Positions 47,892 through 61,100 are shown, counted from the first letter of the stretch. The stretch: DNA of 64,000 nt from Ophiodon elongatus (GCA_016806645.1 JACSYO010001703.1:1114501-1178500); one strand, 5' to 3'. Translations and numbers: made by a program. The notes: a model not told the origin generated them from the sequence alone.

Positions 47892-48774
47892 CACAGTACC
47901 AGTCAAAAGTTTGGAGTCACCCGCCACAAAAGCTTGATCCCCTAGAGCCTTGTTCCGCTCTCAGCCACTACAGGACGGCTGGGAGGACTGCTCTGTATTT
48001 GGCATGTATTTGTCATACTTTTAGGTTGTAGAAAATCCTCTTCACAAATGTTATTTTGTATGAAAGGGTTTGTAAAAAAAAACAGTTTGTACATGGAGAA
48101 CAAAATGCTGTACAACGGTGAGACCAGACTGACAAATGAACGGCAGAAAGAGAAAAAAATCCTCTTAGCAACAGTTGAATAAGAATAGAAGGAATCACCA
48201 GTCATTGGTCAAAATAATTGGAAGCTTAGCATCAAAAAGTGAAGATTTCAAAAGGAATAAGTTCCTGTTTTAAGTGCACAAAAATGCCTGTAAAAAGATG
48301 GAATGTTAATATTAACAGCTATTCTGAAAACATCACAATAGAAATAGGTTAGTATCGGGTTAGCATTATTGGAATTGGATCAATGAATATCAGATGGACA
48401 AAATATGGACAAACAAATCACAGTGTAAATCAGTGTCAATCCCACCACTGAGGATACTGCAGAGAGCCCAAAATATTTAGAGCCCAAATGCATTGTTCAA
48501 GAATGAGCTCGGGTCATTTATGCAAATTCGAAAACGAAGGGTATTTGGGGGGAAATAGTTGCAACAGTATTCTCCTCTGGCATGCAACACTGGGGACTTT
48601 GACTAAACACACGTTTTTTTCAAGTAATTCTTCTTCTTTTGGGGCCCAAACTCTTACAAATGTAAATAATAAATTTAGTGTCTGAATTATACTCTTTTTG
48701 TCTCTAAAATAGTCATCATTGAAGGAAAGAAAAAACATCAACATACCTTGTGTCCAAACTTTTGACTTGTACTG
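47892..48774. mobile_element. TA-flanked inverted-repeat element (Tc1/mariner-like, non-autonomous)
   Basis: The ends match: CAGTACCAGTCAAAAGTTTG on the left and, on the other strand, CAGTACAAGTCAAAAGTTTG on the right, each next to a TA. TA targets and CAGT termini are usual for Tc1/mariner. The 883-bp interior has no frame resembling a transposase with a DDE signature. Confidence 0.75.
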
Positions 48775-49504
48775 TATAGAACAGCAATCAGGGTCCATCA
48801 GCCATTAAGATATATTCAAAACATTTATTTGCCTTTAATTTAATTAATGTTAATCCATTAATGTTGTAATTGTGTAAAGCAATTATTCATTTTATGTAGT
48901 TGGTGATTACCTAACAACTCTTTATGGCAACAGCAGCAGCATGACATCCAGAGCATAACACTGGCACAAAATATTTCAGCACATTCAACACAAGTATCAA
49001 CACAGCCATGAATTAGTAGCGTAATTTGTATATTGTAATAACAGATGATATATAGGACAAGTCATAGCAGGACTACCACAGGTGGAATAACTAACATTAG
49101 TTAATTCTGGGCTGGTCCTGCTGAGACCTGCTGTCTGAGTCCTGTTACCGTCTTGCTGATGCCAACATTTCATGATTCTGCTGCTTCAAAATAAAAGCTT
49201 TTGAATAACGTAACAAGGGGCTTTTATTGTGAAGAATACATAGGACATTAAATGTGTATATCCACCGTTTTACAGCCGCTGATTTGACCTTAAAATATAT
49301 CCGATCACTATTCGATCAGGCGGGTCACACTGAAGTGTGAAGTGTGCCCCGCTGAGTTCTGATCTGGTGCATACGACCACTAAAGTCACAGTGAGATGAA
49401 AAGTGTAACCACAGCTATAGTGTTCAATTGAAAGGCCACGTTAGACGGTTGGCTGACTTTGATATGTAATTATAGCCAGTTTTGACTTCATGGTGACTGA
49501 TTAG

Positions 49505-50641
49505 CTACTCATCATCCTCGTACAGGATTTCATCTATGAGCACATCATTGTCGTCGACAGGGATTTCCTGACACAGCTGCTCTTTGAAGGCCAAGGCGAT
49601 GGTGTAGGGCTTTCCTTTGGAGTGTCTGATGCAGCGCTCCAAGTAGGTGTCATAGAAGCCCTTCCCTCTTCCCAAACGTCTCCCCAACTGGTCAAAACCC
49701 AGGCCTGGCATCAAGATCAGGTCCAGACCTCCTAGATAATGAGAGCAGACAGTGTTATCGGTGATAACGGTCTGGGAAATGCCCGCCCCTGCCTGTAAAT
49801 ATGGACTGCTGCATCTATGATGATACTCTTTTGGGACTACTTTACAAAAATACTGATGGTGAAATAAAAGTCAAACACTTCTTAAATCACCCAGAGGCAT
49901 AGCTCTGGATATAACAAAACTTGTTTTGTTTGTCGGTTTACCACTTTGATCAAGTCTAAAATATCTCAACGACTGGATTCTCATTCTGTATGTACACACC
50001 ACCGTGGTCTCCAGAGGATGAATCCATTGAGGTTTTATCTGATGCCAACAACAGGTCAAAGTCATCCAGTGACATAGCTCAACATCTACTAGATGACTGA
50101 ACTTGTTTGAGCTCTCTCCACATAAGCCACGGTCCTCACAACATCACGGTTAAACAATGATTTGGGTCTGACACTATGGGATTAATAAATAAAAACACAT
50201 TGTGAAATAAATTACCATATGAATAAAATGAAATGTATAAATTAACTAGTGGTGCAACGGATCATAAAACTCACCGATCGGATCAGCACAAATGGAAAAA
50301 GAGAGTAAATATAACTTTTAGAGATCCCTGATCCCTTTTGTTTTTGCCGCCGATACTAATTGATGATCACTGATGATCCATATTGGCAGATACAAATCCC
50401 TTTGTTGTTTTGCTGGTTATAGCAGCTGGTCTACAAGGATACAGACTATTTTTGTTTTCCCCCATCCCAAAAATCATTTCAACTGCTCTGAAGTCAGTAA
50501 ACCATCACAAATTCTAAATGTTATCCTTTTACTTTGTTATAGTAATTTATTGTTTTCTTTCTTTATAAAAACACACTATTGATATGCATTTATTGTCATT
50601 ATGCAACACGAAATTCAGTACATTTTAGACTATAAATGGAT

Positions 50642-50680
<39 letters not shown>

Positions 50681-53065
50681 CGTGTGTGCGTGTGCGTGTG
50701 TGTCAATGCTTACCTGCAGCCAGTGCTTCCTCTCTGCTCTTGTCATCTTCAGCAGGCTGTCTGATGTTCCATGATGTCAGAGGTAGCGTCTCCATGTCCT
50801 GAAGACTGTTGAGCTTCAACATGTCCATATGGCTGCTGCTGCTCTCATATCTTGGAATGAAGCAGCTTTTACCCGATTTAAACACGTCTTTGATGATTTC
50901 TTCGGTGCGCACCTCATCATCCATGCTGAGAAACATAGCAATCCTCTTACAGGACAGATACTTGGGGTGTCTGAACAGCTAAAAGAAAATGCAGAGTAAG
51001 AGAAAGTTTAAATCTGTGACATTATCAAAGCACGGGATCTGGGGGTCAAAATTAATTATTGTCTTCCATGATTGATTCATAAACACCAAAGCTGTAAATA
51101 ACAGTATAGTTTCTCCTCAGTGAATGCACTATATTAGAGCTGAAACTATAAGCCAATTGATCTATTAGTTGAAAAATAAACAGCAACTATTTCATTTCTC
51201 AATCAATCTCAAGTAATTTTTCAGGAAAAAATGCAAAGGATTCCCTAGTTAACAATTAGAAGAAATTATCATTTTGAATAACGACGGCAACAAAATATAT
51301 TGTATTAATAAATTGTAAATCTAAGCACCCAACTTCAGTAAATAAATGGTGGGGAGAACTACTATCCTATTTCACCCTAGAAACCATAATGTACATTGTT
51401 AAAGGAACAGTACGATTTAGTGGCATCTAGTGGTTTGTAGCAGGTTACAACCAACTAAATACCCCTCTGCTCCCCCTCCCTTTCCAAGCGTGTTGGAGAA
51501 CTACGGTGGCCTTCAGGTAGGGAGTTATCTTTAGGATTGTATTACTACTAGGAACTACTCTTATCAATACTCTGTTCTTATACATGAATAAATAATTGCT
51601 TTTCAAATACATTCAGAACAGGATTAGAAGTTATTTAGATTTGTATATATAACTAAATATTGTTTCTAGAGCAGCAACTGTTATGTTTACAACGGCAAAG
51701 TCACAATATAAAGTCATTAATATCGCACTGGAAACAAATGTTAAATGTTAATAAAATAAATAACATTTCTGAGTGAGGTTTATCAATAATGAAGAACACA
51801 GACATCAGTCAGTATCAGTCTTCTGTCCTCCTGTCCTCTGTCTTCTATCCTCTGTCTTCTATCTTCTGTCCTCCTGTCGTCTGTCCTCCTGTCCTCTGTC
51901 TTCTATCTTCTGTCCTCCTGTCCTCTGTCTTCTATCTTCTGTCCTCCTGTCCTCTGTCTTCTATCTTCTGTCCTCTGTCTTCTATCTTCTGTCCTCCTGT
52001 CTTCTATCTTCTGTCCTCCTGTCCTCTGTCTTCCTTCCTCCTGTCGTCTGTCTTATCTCCTCTGTCTTCCTTCCTCCTGTCGTCTGTCTTCTGTCCTCTG
52101 TCTTCCTTCCTTCCTCCTGTCGTCTGTCTTCATGTTGTCTGTCTTCTATCTTCTGTCCTCCTGTCGTCTGTCTTCCTGTCCTCTGTCTTCTATCTTCTGT
52201 CCTCCTGTCTTCTTGTCCTCTGTCTTCTATCTTCTGTCCTCCTGTCGGCTGTCTTCTTGTCCTCTGTCTTCTATCTTCTGTCCTCCTGTCCTCTGTCTTC
52301 TATCTTCTATATTCTGTCCTCCTGTCCTCTGTCTTCTATCTTCTATCCCCTGTCTTCTATCTTCTGTCTTCTGTCCTCCTGTCGTCTGTCCTCCTGTCGT
52401 CTGTCCTCCTGTCCTCTATCTTCTGTCCTCTTGCTTGCTACGTCTTGTAAATAGATCTTATTTATATATATTTTGCACACCTTATTTTACAAACCGGACG
52501 TAGTCACACGTACGTCCGGTAGCTGTCAGCTCTATAGAGTGGAGAGACGTTTTATATATAGTGGTTTTAAATCGTGCTTCTTGTATACAGACTTCTTTAC
52601 AGTCTATTGTCAGCTCGATATTGACCGGCTGAATGCTTCGGCGCCGAAATCCCAAGTGATTTATTTTTTGTGTGAACACCGAAGGAAAGTAACCTTTAGT
52701 CCAAAGTATAGCTCCATGTTACATATGGTGTCCGCCAAATTGAAAAACGGGTCCTATGCATGTAAAAAAAAGTATTTGGTCACATTCAAACTCGTGACAC
52801 TAGCTACATAAATCCAAGGCGGTTTATTGGAGTTTGCGTTGTTTTTTTTAGTATTAGACTAACGCTGATTGGTGATAGCCAGGCCATCTAATAGCCTATT
52901 AATACCCATTAAAGTAACTTTCACAGCAGCCAGTCTGCGTCAACTCTCCCTTACCTGCCGTGAGAGGACGAGAGACTGCCGTTGTTTCTCCTCGTCACTC
53001 AACGCTGCAACCCGTCGCTTTATTTCTCTCCTCAGAGCTTGCTTTGCTGCACGCAAGGCGGCCAT
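49505..53065 (-). CDS. mthfs: MTHFS, 5-formyltetrahydrofolate cyclo-ligase (3 exons)
   Basis: Minus-strand exons 53065-52955, 50978-50714 and 49731-49505 join in frame to 603 nt, 200 aa (human 203). The enzyme uses ATP to convert 5-formyltetrahydrofolate into 5,10-methenyltetrahydrofolate in the cytosol, returning the storage or drug form of folate to the one-carbon pool. Exon 1 gives the basic N-terminal helix (MAALRAAKQALRREIKRRV). Exon 2 includes FLSMDDEVRTEEIIKDVF and the substrate-pocket segment FIPRYE and TSWNI. Exon 3 has GLDLILMPGLGFD and the glycine-rich nucleotide-binding GRGKGFYD, then PYTIALAFKEQ and the closing VLIDEILYEDDE. Donors are CAG|gtaagg and CAG|gtaagc. Intron 1 holds a partial TTAA element and a 600-bp pyrimidine minisatellite; intron 2 holds a GT microsatellite and a dispersed repeat. 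It is divergent from FAH, with about 2 kb between start codons. Confidence 0.96.
50251..50580 (+). repeat. Dispersed repeat, copy 2 (pair with 29588-29890)
   Basis: In MTHFS intron 2. Same succession of words as the copy in ASB7 intron 2, with a roughly 50-base insertion around 50400-50460. Confidence 0.7.
50644..50703 (+). repeat. GT microsatellite next to MTHFS exon 2
   Basis: GT repeats with GC interruptions, ending only 10 bases from the MTHFS exon 2 splice donor (minus-strand gt at 50713). Confidence 0.92.
51136..51300 (+). repeat. Dispersed fish repeat (GAGCTGAAAC type)
   Basis: Begins AGAGCTGAAACTATAAGCCA and includes TAGTTGAAAAATAAACAGCA. This resembles a widespread fish repeat rich in ATTAGTCGATT-like words. 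A reverse-orientation fragment lies near 38370-38410. Boundaries are approximate. Confidence 0.5.
51403..51818 (+). mobile_element. TTAA-element copy, 5' part only
   Basis: Preceded by TTAA (51399-51402). Begins AGGAACAGTACGATTTAGTG and then matches the element at 32460 through GAACTACGGTGGCCTTCAG, TTAGGATTGTATTACTAC and CAGGATTAGAAGTTATTTA to AATAATGAA. It stops where the minisatellite begins. Confidence 0.75.
51819..52432 (+). repeat. Pyrimidine minisatellite in MTHFS intron 1
   Basis: About 610 bases made only of blocks such as CTGTCCTC, CTGTCTTC, CTATCTTC and CTGTCGT in changing order. The plus strand is nearly pure pyrimidine and G; runs like CTGTCCTCTGTCTTCTATCT recur many times. On the MTHFS transcript strand this is a purine-rich GAGGACAG array. 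Long Leu/Ser-rich frames through it are a by-product. Confidence 0.95.
52493..52520. repeat. Short perfect hairpin
   Basis: Ten-base arms ACCGGACGTA and TACGTCCGGT around an 8-base loop, in MTHFS intron 1. Confidence 0.75.
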
Positions 53066-55103
53066 TCTGCCAGACAACTTCAAATCTTGCTCTCGTTAAG
53101 TAAAAATTACGTTTGACAGAGAACTCTGTGAAGTGTGTTTCGTATTTGTTTCGCTTGTCGTTACTGTGAAAGAGACGATTTCGACATCTACAGTGTTGCT
53201 TTGCTTCCAGTAGTTAAACATTAACAAGTATGTCAACACATGAGAGGCGATGAGAGCGGTGTGACAGCAGCTAACGCTACTGTCAGCGAGGACTCTGGAT
53301 GAGAGTTACCAGTCCAGTTAAGACTCCACACCATAGTATCACAACGCCGCATGTCTGTGACGTCAGCTGCATACCGGAAGTATAGGGAGTGTAGGCCAAC
53401 AGCCCAATCTGTAGTTTTTTTAACCAAATAATCATAAGCAGCTCAAGAGATACATGTGTGGCTAATCAGCATCTCTGAGTTACAAATCATATCATGAATA
53501 TAAAAAAACAAACATAATAAGTCACTTTAGGTCAATATATCTTATATCACAGTGTTTGAAGCCTAAACCTGTAGTTAAACCTGCAGGAAGTCTCACAAAG
53601 TTATCAACGACCGATTTGTTTTTCATGATGTATCACACTGCAGATGTTTGGGAAATTATTATTGAACAACATTGAAATCTGAGTAGAATGATACAAAAAA
53701 ATGTGCATGAACAGTAATCAGTATCCCAATTTGTGACCTCAGCTCTCCTAATGTTACGACACATACACAAAATTTTCCCTAAACAAACTCTAGTAGTTAA
53801 ACATTAACTAATTGCCCAAATAATAACTAAACAAAAAAAAAATGTGATTGTCAAAATCTAATGTCAAGGGCTGTCTTTGCCTAAACTACATAACATTCAT
53901 ATTCATGTGCTTGTACTGAAGGCTACAGATGTAAAAGCTGGAGGAATATTTGGCCACATTCTGCGCTGCCAGTATCTACTGGTTGAAGACAGCATCCAAC
54001 AGGATCTGTGTGTAAACCAGAAATGTGAAAAACAGACACACTGATGGTGAGAAACCAATGGCCTATCTACTCTATAATTCAGACTGGACAAGAATGACAT
54101 ATAAACTCTCTAGCGGCATTTACTTGCACTTAGTCATTGGAGTTTTCCTATATGTTTTAAATTGTCCAACACTGGGATGACAAGGCATTTCCCACCCTAT
54201 GCCACTGCAGTAGTTCCGTGCACATAACATTAGGCTACTCTGGGTCTGATTGCATTTATTCTCAACTGTGTAACTATGATGGACGTGTGGAAACATTGAA
54301 CAAACTCTAAGATCAAAGAATTAGAAAGTTTCCCTCAAATCTTTCACATCAATTCCTATTGGATTGATATAGTTGATGTGCAGTTGATCGTTTGCACATA
54401 TTTGGTTTGTTTGTGTTGAATCTAACTGAACTATTTGGACACCTATATGCTATTCAATCTAAAGGCACAGCATTGGGTTAGTTTTCACCCTCAAATGTGT
54501 TTGGCCTTTGGTTAGAGATATAGTTTCAATCATATTAAAAACTCTTCATTCTTTTTGCCCTTTTGAAAAAAGATGCAGATAATATATTTTGTGTCTGTGG
54601 AGAGTCACTGCCAGTGAGCATACTCACATTACAAAACTAAGTTTTAATTAACTTGCATTACATTAAATTAATTCCCTCCATTTATTTTCCACAAAGCCTG
54701 ATTTTTTTCATCATTATTTTATGTCTTACACTAAATCTAAAACTTTTAACCCCCCCTGTTGCCCTTTTTTATGTTTTATTGCTAGGCTCCATCTTCCCTT
54801 CATATTGGAATGTTTCAAATAGCGTTTTCCCTCATTAAATATTATAGAATCAGGGCTTTTCTCTCAGGTTTTCATGAGTTCTTATCAGTAACGTGACTCT
54901 AATTTTGCTTAGTCATTTACCAGGCTGGTTTGCATTAACTTCCAAAGAGGCTGTAGGAGGGTGGATACTCTAGGCAGCATGTGATTGGCTCTGCAGTGGG
55001 AGGCGGGCTTGTCTAAAGTCAAACATCTGGAAGTGCTTGCTTCTGCTGCTCATTCACTCAGTAACTCAGTAAGGTTGAGACGAATACCACTGCCAAAGAG
55101 AAG
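53066..55103. other. Divergent spacer between MTHFS and FAH
   Basis: Two kilobases with no coding exon recognised. The MTHFS-proximal 300 bases are CpG-containing and unmasked by repeats I know, consistent with a housekeeping promoter. The middle is AT-rich with nothing notable. Confidence 0.55.
54981..55103 (+). promoter_or_regulatory. Putative FAH proximal promoter
   Basis: Just upstream of the FAH start there is an inverted CCAAT box (ATTGG at 54984-54988) followed 10 bases later by a GC box (GGGAGGCGGG at 54998-55007). No TATA box is evident. The spacing fits a TATA-less promoter with a transcription start in roughly 55030-55080. Inferred from motifs only. Confidence 0.4.
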
Positions 55104-58100
55104 ATGTCCTTCCTAAAAGTAGATGCTTTGTCGGATTTCTCCTTCCACAACCTCCCTTATGGAATATTCTCCACACCTGATCATGTAAGTGCAGTTTGGT
55201 TATTTCTACTGGGTTTGCAAAAAGAAAAAGTTTTGTCAGGTCAGGCACATTGAGGACTTCTGGTAATGGTTTTCAAAATAAAATACTCACATAAATGTGG
55301 GTCTATGAGGAAAAAGATGATCTGAGCTTGCTGAAGTGTACTTAGGGAGAGGATGTATGTTGAAGTGTGCGTGGCAACTGACATTCCTGGGCCACAAATA
55401 CTAGAGCCAGTATTAGTCTAACATCCAATCGAACAGCATTAAAAGAGTGCAACAAAATTATAATTATTCAAGGGAGAATATACAATTGCATAACTGCAAA
55501 TGCAAACACACTTATTTAACATAAGTATTAGCTATTGTTGAAGGTAGAACTGCTCTACCTAAACCCTCCAGAGGTATACTTTTTATTATATCTCACAGGT
55601 GCTTTATTTGTATTGGGGTCCTGTAGTCAAAAGCACCTTATTCCACCTATGTAGTTTTAATAGCTGGAACTATTTATTTAATTCATGTTTGCCACGGGTT
55701 CTAATTTAAAGCATGAAAGTACTTTGCTTGCTGGATCGAAAGAACATATTTAGAACCACTTGATAGATGCAGACTAGTTGAAGTGTACTGTGGATCATTA
55801 GGTCAGTGTGTTTTGTTTCCCCAGCCCAAACGTCGCGTTGGTGTTGCCATTGGAGACCAGATTCTGGACCTCACTGTGATTAAGTCTTTGTTTCGAGGAC
55901 CTGTGATTTCCAAACATCAGGATGTCTTTGAGCAGGTAAGTTTCATCCCCAATTATAATCAGAGAAGATGCACCATAAATCAGTTTAGCGCTCTACCTGA
56001 CATGAATCAGATGTACTGCATGTAAAAAATAAAAGTATCATCATACTGATACTACGGTAAGTCCAGTGAGTCGCTAATATTCCTTAATCAGCTCTTGCTT
56101 GACCAGATACATTAATATGATTACACATTCATGCTGTAGTAATAAATATAATATTATAGAAAAATACAGCCATGATCGGTATGTATAATCAGTACTTTTG
56201 GAACTGCTATTTTGTTGATCCCCCAGTACTACTCCTGAAGTCAAACTATAAATGCAGAACATACCCCTTCACTCTACCCCCACACAAAAAAAACCTCTGA
56301 ACCTATGAGTCACACATGTGGTTAAAGTGGCAGTAACATTAAGACCACGGAAACAGGACTCAACTAAAAGTCCTATCATACTGTAGAAAGTAATACTGCT
56401 AGTCATTTTGCATTATTTAAGTAAGTCAAGTGATTAACTTGACTTAATAGGAATTGGCTGCTTTCTGTATCAGATTTGACTTGATATCTGTGTCTCCCTA
56501 CAAGTCCACATTGAATGCTTTCATGGCTCTTGGTTATGAGGCCTGGAGGGAGGCCAGGAGGACCTTGCAGGGGTTGCTGTCAGCCAATGAGAGCACACTG
56601 AGAGATGATGTCAGCCTTCGGAGCAGGTCAGTCTGGGAGTCTGTGGATGTAGAAGTCTACTTGCATGCTTAAATAGCCTTATGGTTATGTTATGTGGTGA
56701 AAATACAATACAACAAAATATGTAAGTTACAATTGTCATGCTAGGCTATAATGGAAAGCTTCAGGTCTTTTGTCTTCATCTTTTTTCAGAAACATGTCAA
56801 TCAAACGTGTCCCTTGTATTGTTCTGGGAAATTGTTTATTGTAGAGTGGAAACCCGGCCGTATGTTTTAGTCTTTTCTATTTGCAGGCAGATCCTTGGTC
56901 CTTTTTTGAGACCGCTTATTTAACCAATGTTTTTTGTCCTTCTGTCTTTTGTCTCTGCAGAGCATTTGTTCATCAGAGTACAGCTACCATGCACCTTCCT
57001 GCAGACATTGGTGAGCCTGTCCTGTTAGAGATGTGATCTCCCCCTTAGCATCACTTCTATCTATTGATGTTGCATCACACATCCTGAATAATGCGTTTGT
57101 TTGAGCTTTTCAAGTTAAAGATATAGCTCACTTTAGTTTTGGCAACTGGTTCACAAACTTTCTCGTTTTCACTAAAGTATGTTTCTGAAAACATTTGAGG
57201 CAAGAAATAGGCAGTACAGTTACAGAATCTTGATTTTTATATTTGATCAGTGCTGACAAGTTTGACAGTTTGATTGGAGTTCACGGCTTCATGAGCAGTG
57301 ACTGACAGCTGCGCTAGACTCCTTGGCTGTGATTGGTGGTTTACCTTCAGGCACTGTGGATTTTGCAAATGCCATTAGGCGCACTAAGAGGAGGCAGAGA
57401 AGCCAGATTCTTCACTGAGTATCGTTCTCATGTGCTGTCAGGATAGAGTGACAATTTGAGATAATATGACAATAAGTAATTTTTTATCAAAGTTACCAAT
57501 AGTTACCTTCAACTCATTAATAATACATACATTTGCAAAATTTTGATTAGTTAGAGTTGTGTCATAATGGAAGGCACAATGCCATTTTATAGTAATTTGC
57601 TTACTTGTTAAGTTGATCTAAATGCAGAAAATAGCATTCACATAGTTAATGGGACTTGAGGTACATCAGCACCAGGGGGCACTGTTTAACAACATATTAC
57701 ATTTCTAGTAACACTCGGGTCATCCAGTCAGGTTTATGCTGTATGTGAATATTTCAGTCTTTTCCTCTCATGAACTGTCTTTTCTGTTTTTCACAGGCGA
57801 TTACACTGACTTCTACTCCTCTAGAGACCACGCCACCAACGTTGGCACCATGTTCCGGGGGAAGGAGAATGCTCTGATGCCAAACTGGTACATTATCAAT
57901 CTAACCAGCAGTAGACACTAACAGCTGGTGGTGGGAAAAACAGGCCTTAATCCAGTCCCAGTGTTGGGGCAGACTTTGAGAGAGAGCTTGAAACTAATTG
58001 TTCCAGGCTCTCTGCAACAGTGATATGTGGAGGGACACTACGAGGTTTCTCTAACTGATTTGGGCCCCAGAACATCAGGGTGCATTTAACAGTGCAGCAG

Positions 58101-61100
58101 AGCTGTGGGAGCATCCCTGCAGCAAGCCTCAGTCACACAGCACGGACAGCCTTCATTTGTTCTCGGCTCCCATGGTTCACTGCACTTTGGTTAAGCAGGT
58201 CATTGGCAGGCTGTTCTTCGAGCTCCACAGGTCAAATTTCCGGGTTCAGGATACGTTTTGGCAATAATTCTTTGAAGATGTATCAAATCTTTTTGAATCT
58301 GTGTAATATAGATAAGGAGACCACACCACTATATATTTGTCACTATGGCTTAAGTTTTCTATCTAATCATATTTTTCACCCTCAGTGGAGGTTTAATGGC
58401 AGAGCGTGATCAAAACAAACAAACACAGCAATGTATTGAACTACTTGTGTCCATCTTTGACTCAAAGCAGTCATTGCTGTGACATTTCTGCACTTCACTT
58501 CCAAGAGATCTCCTGGGCAGTACTGAGACATCTTTACGTCCTCATTGTCTTTATAATGTAACTGAGCGGAATGGTTTTACCAATGACGCAGCATTCATTA
58601 TCCATGCTTGTCTGCTCTAATCGTGACGTAAATACTATTTCCAGAGAAATTCTCAACATGCACAATGTAGACTGACGATGACCTGTGTACATTCTGTGGT
58701 CCCTGTTCAGTCTTCAGTATTGTGTTATGCAGGTTGAGGCTTCCAGTGGGATACCATGGTAGAGCATCATCAGTGATTGTTTCTGGGACCCCCATCCGCC
58801 GCCCCTCAGGCCAGATGAGACCTGACCAGAGTAAGCTCCTTACATTCACCACTGTATATGTGTATATACTGTGTGTGTTATGTATGTATGTATGTATGTA
58901 TGTATGTATGTATGTATGTATGTACAAGTACATGGCGCTGAACCTCTTACAGCTGATATAACCATGCTTGCCTTTTTCTTTTTCCTAGCAAAACCTCCCG
59001 TGTTTGGAGCATCTAAGCAGTTGGACATTGAGCTGGAGATGGTGATTACAGTGTTTACTTAATCGAATCGCCAGCATGTTTGTAATATTTGATTAGATGT
59101 TAAAAGTTGCCTGGGAAAAATGTCAGATTTGCTCTTTTTTGCTTTTTACCAGTCTGTGTGATATTTAATATGGCACAATATGTCAGTGCTGTTATATTTC
59201 TTCTTAACTCTGATTAGGCCTTCTTTGTTGGAGGGGGGAATCAGCTCGGGGAGCCCATTCCCATTGAGAAAGCCCATGAACACATCTTTGGCATGGTACT
59301 CATGAATGACTGGAGTGGTAAGAGCCTCTGCACAACACATCACACCAACATCATCCTTATGTGCTTGTAGTTTTATAATTATGAGGCTGATGGTATGCTG
59401 ACAAATCAACAGCTCTTATTAGCAATGACATTTCACTTATCAGCATACTTGTTCCTTAATTTAGCTCTGCATTATACATATTGATGCCACTTCAGATTTA
59501 ATCGGATGGGAATGGATTTTAAATGGCGAAGTCAGTCCTCATCAAAACATGAGTGGGTATATGTATTATTGATTCAGCTGTAAATCTCTGGAGAAGACAT
59601 GCATGGTGCAGTTGCCCTGTGACTGTCATTCTCTCTGATATCCCTCTTTACTCCTACATCAATTATACCCTCAGAAAAATTGTACTTTGGGTTGTTTCTT
59701 CTAAGGGTGCACCTATTCTCTTATGTCTCCTGTTCCTTGATACCAAGTACTATGATGATGTAAAATATACTGTAAATTCAGCTTCAAAATGTGTGAGAGC
59801 AGTTTTAAACACCAGGAGGCTGAAAACTATTCTATTTAAACCAGGGTTACAGCAACAGTCTGATTTATCTTTATCTTTATCCGTATCTTATCTTTATTAA
59901 ACAGCTGTCCTTGCTCTTCCAGTTCCTGGCGACTTGTATTCAAGTTGCACTGAAGTTATATATGAATAGACTTTTGACTGTCGAAGAACTGCTGTTCAGC
60001 CTGGGCCAGTTGATGAAGTCTAAACTACTACTCTAACTCTATTCTTATTTTTTACTTAACACCTATTGGTGTCCTGATGATCTTTGAAGAAAGCACTGGA
60101 ATCAGACAGCGTTTGATGAAATAGAGTTTATTCTTCAAACAGAGAATTCAACCCGAGTTGCTCTCTGGAGATGAACTGATTTATTCCATTCTTTACAGTC
60201 TTACAGTATATAGTGTTGCTGACATTGCCTTTTGAACTTTAAGCTCTTCCTCCGTTTTCTTGGATACGTCAATATTTTATAATTTAACCCAGTTTATCAC
60301 AGAGTGGGCCACTTTCCCTCTTCATGTCTCTTTCCCCTGAATTAAATCTTTCCCCTAGATAACATCTTTCTAATGGGAGTTAAAGAACGTATCCTGTCAC
60401 GGACAGAACAGCTTTCCCCACACCTGCTGTGAACCTTGGTAGTAAAAGAAAAAGAAAAAGAAGACTTTGATCCTTACTAATTCAAAGGCTATCAAGCCTA
60501 TATGTTAAACCATTCAGACCACACTATATTCACACTAGTTCTCACTATGCTGATGTCCTATATGTGAGTTTTAAACATTTAGATATAATTAAACATTTAG
60601 ATATAATTGATGGTGCTCGTCTACGATGATAAATCAAACTCCAACACGACCAGGCGGCAACCTCAGGGCCTGCAAAGTGAAGCCATGCTGAAGTGTCTTA
60701 AAGCTGCACTCTCTCTAATGTCCATCAGGGGGCGACTCCTCTGGTTGTATAGAAATCTATGAGTGAATTACTCTACTTCTCTCTTGATTTATTACCTCAG
60801 TAAACATGAGTTTATGGTCTCAATCTCTAGTTTCAAGTCTTCTTCAATACAGCATGATGTTCATTTAGTAAATTATGTTCCATTTAGAGTCAAACAGATC
60901 ATAAAGCAGGGTATGCTTTAGGGCGGGGCTACAAGGTGATTGACAGGGTGATTTCACAGTGTGTTTTCACTTAATGAAAAATAATTGTAATATTTTGATC
61001 ACCTAAAAATATCTTCTTCAGCCTTCCATTGTACTTAGCTTCTAAAATGCCGAACTTGAGGCTTAAAAACTATGGTGACGACATCCACATCCTGTTTACA

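Larger units (their letters stand above)
46002..49504. other. Tail-to-tail spacer between LINS1 and MTHFS
   Basis: About 3.5 kb without coding exons. It is largely made of mobile-element sequence: a CATA microsatellite (46498-46529), a tRNA-derived SINE (47010-47291), a partial TTAA-type element (47324 to about 47640) and a TA-flanked inverted-repeat element (47892-48774). A minus-strand AATAAA near 49222 could serve MTHFS. Confidence 0.6.

Noticed and set aside
51773..52503. Three overlapping long Leu/Ser/Cys-rich plus-strand frames
   Set aside because: They are products of stop-free pyrimidine minisatellite sequence in an MTHFS intron, open in several frames at once.
58598..59028. Frames with repeated Tyr-Ile-His-Thr or Met-Tyr-Val-Cys residues
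   Set aside because: They are translations of the TATG microsatellite in FAH intron 6.
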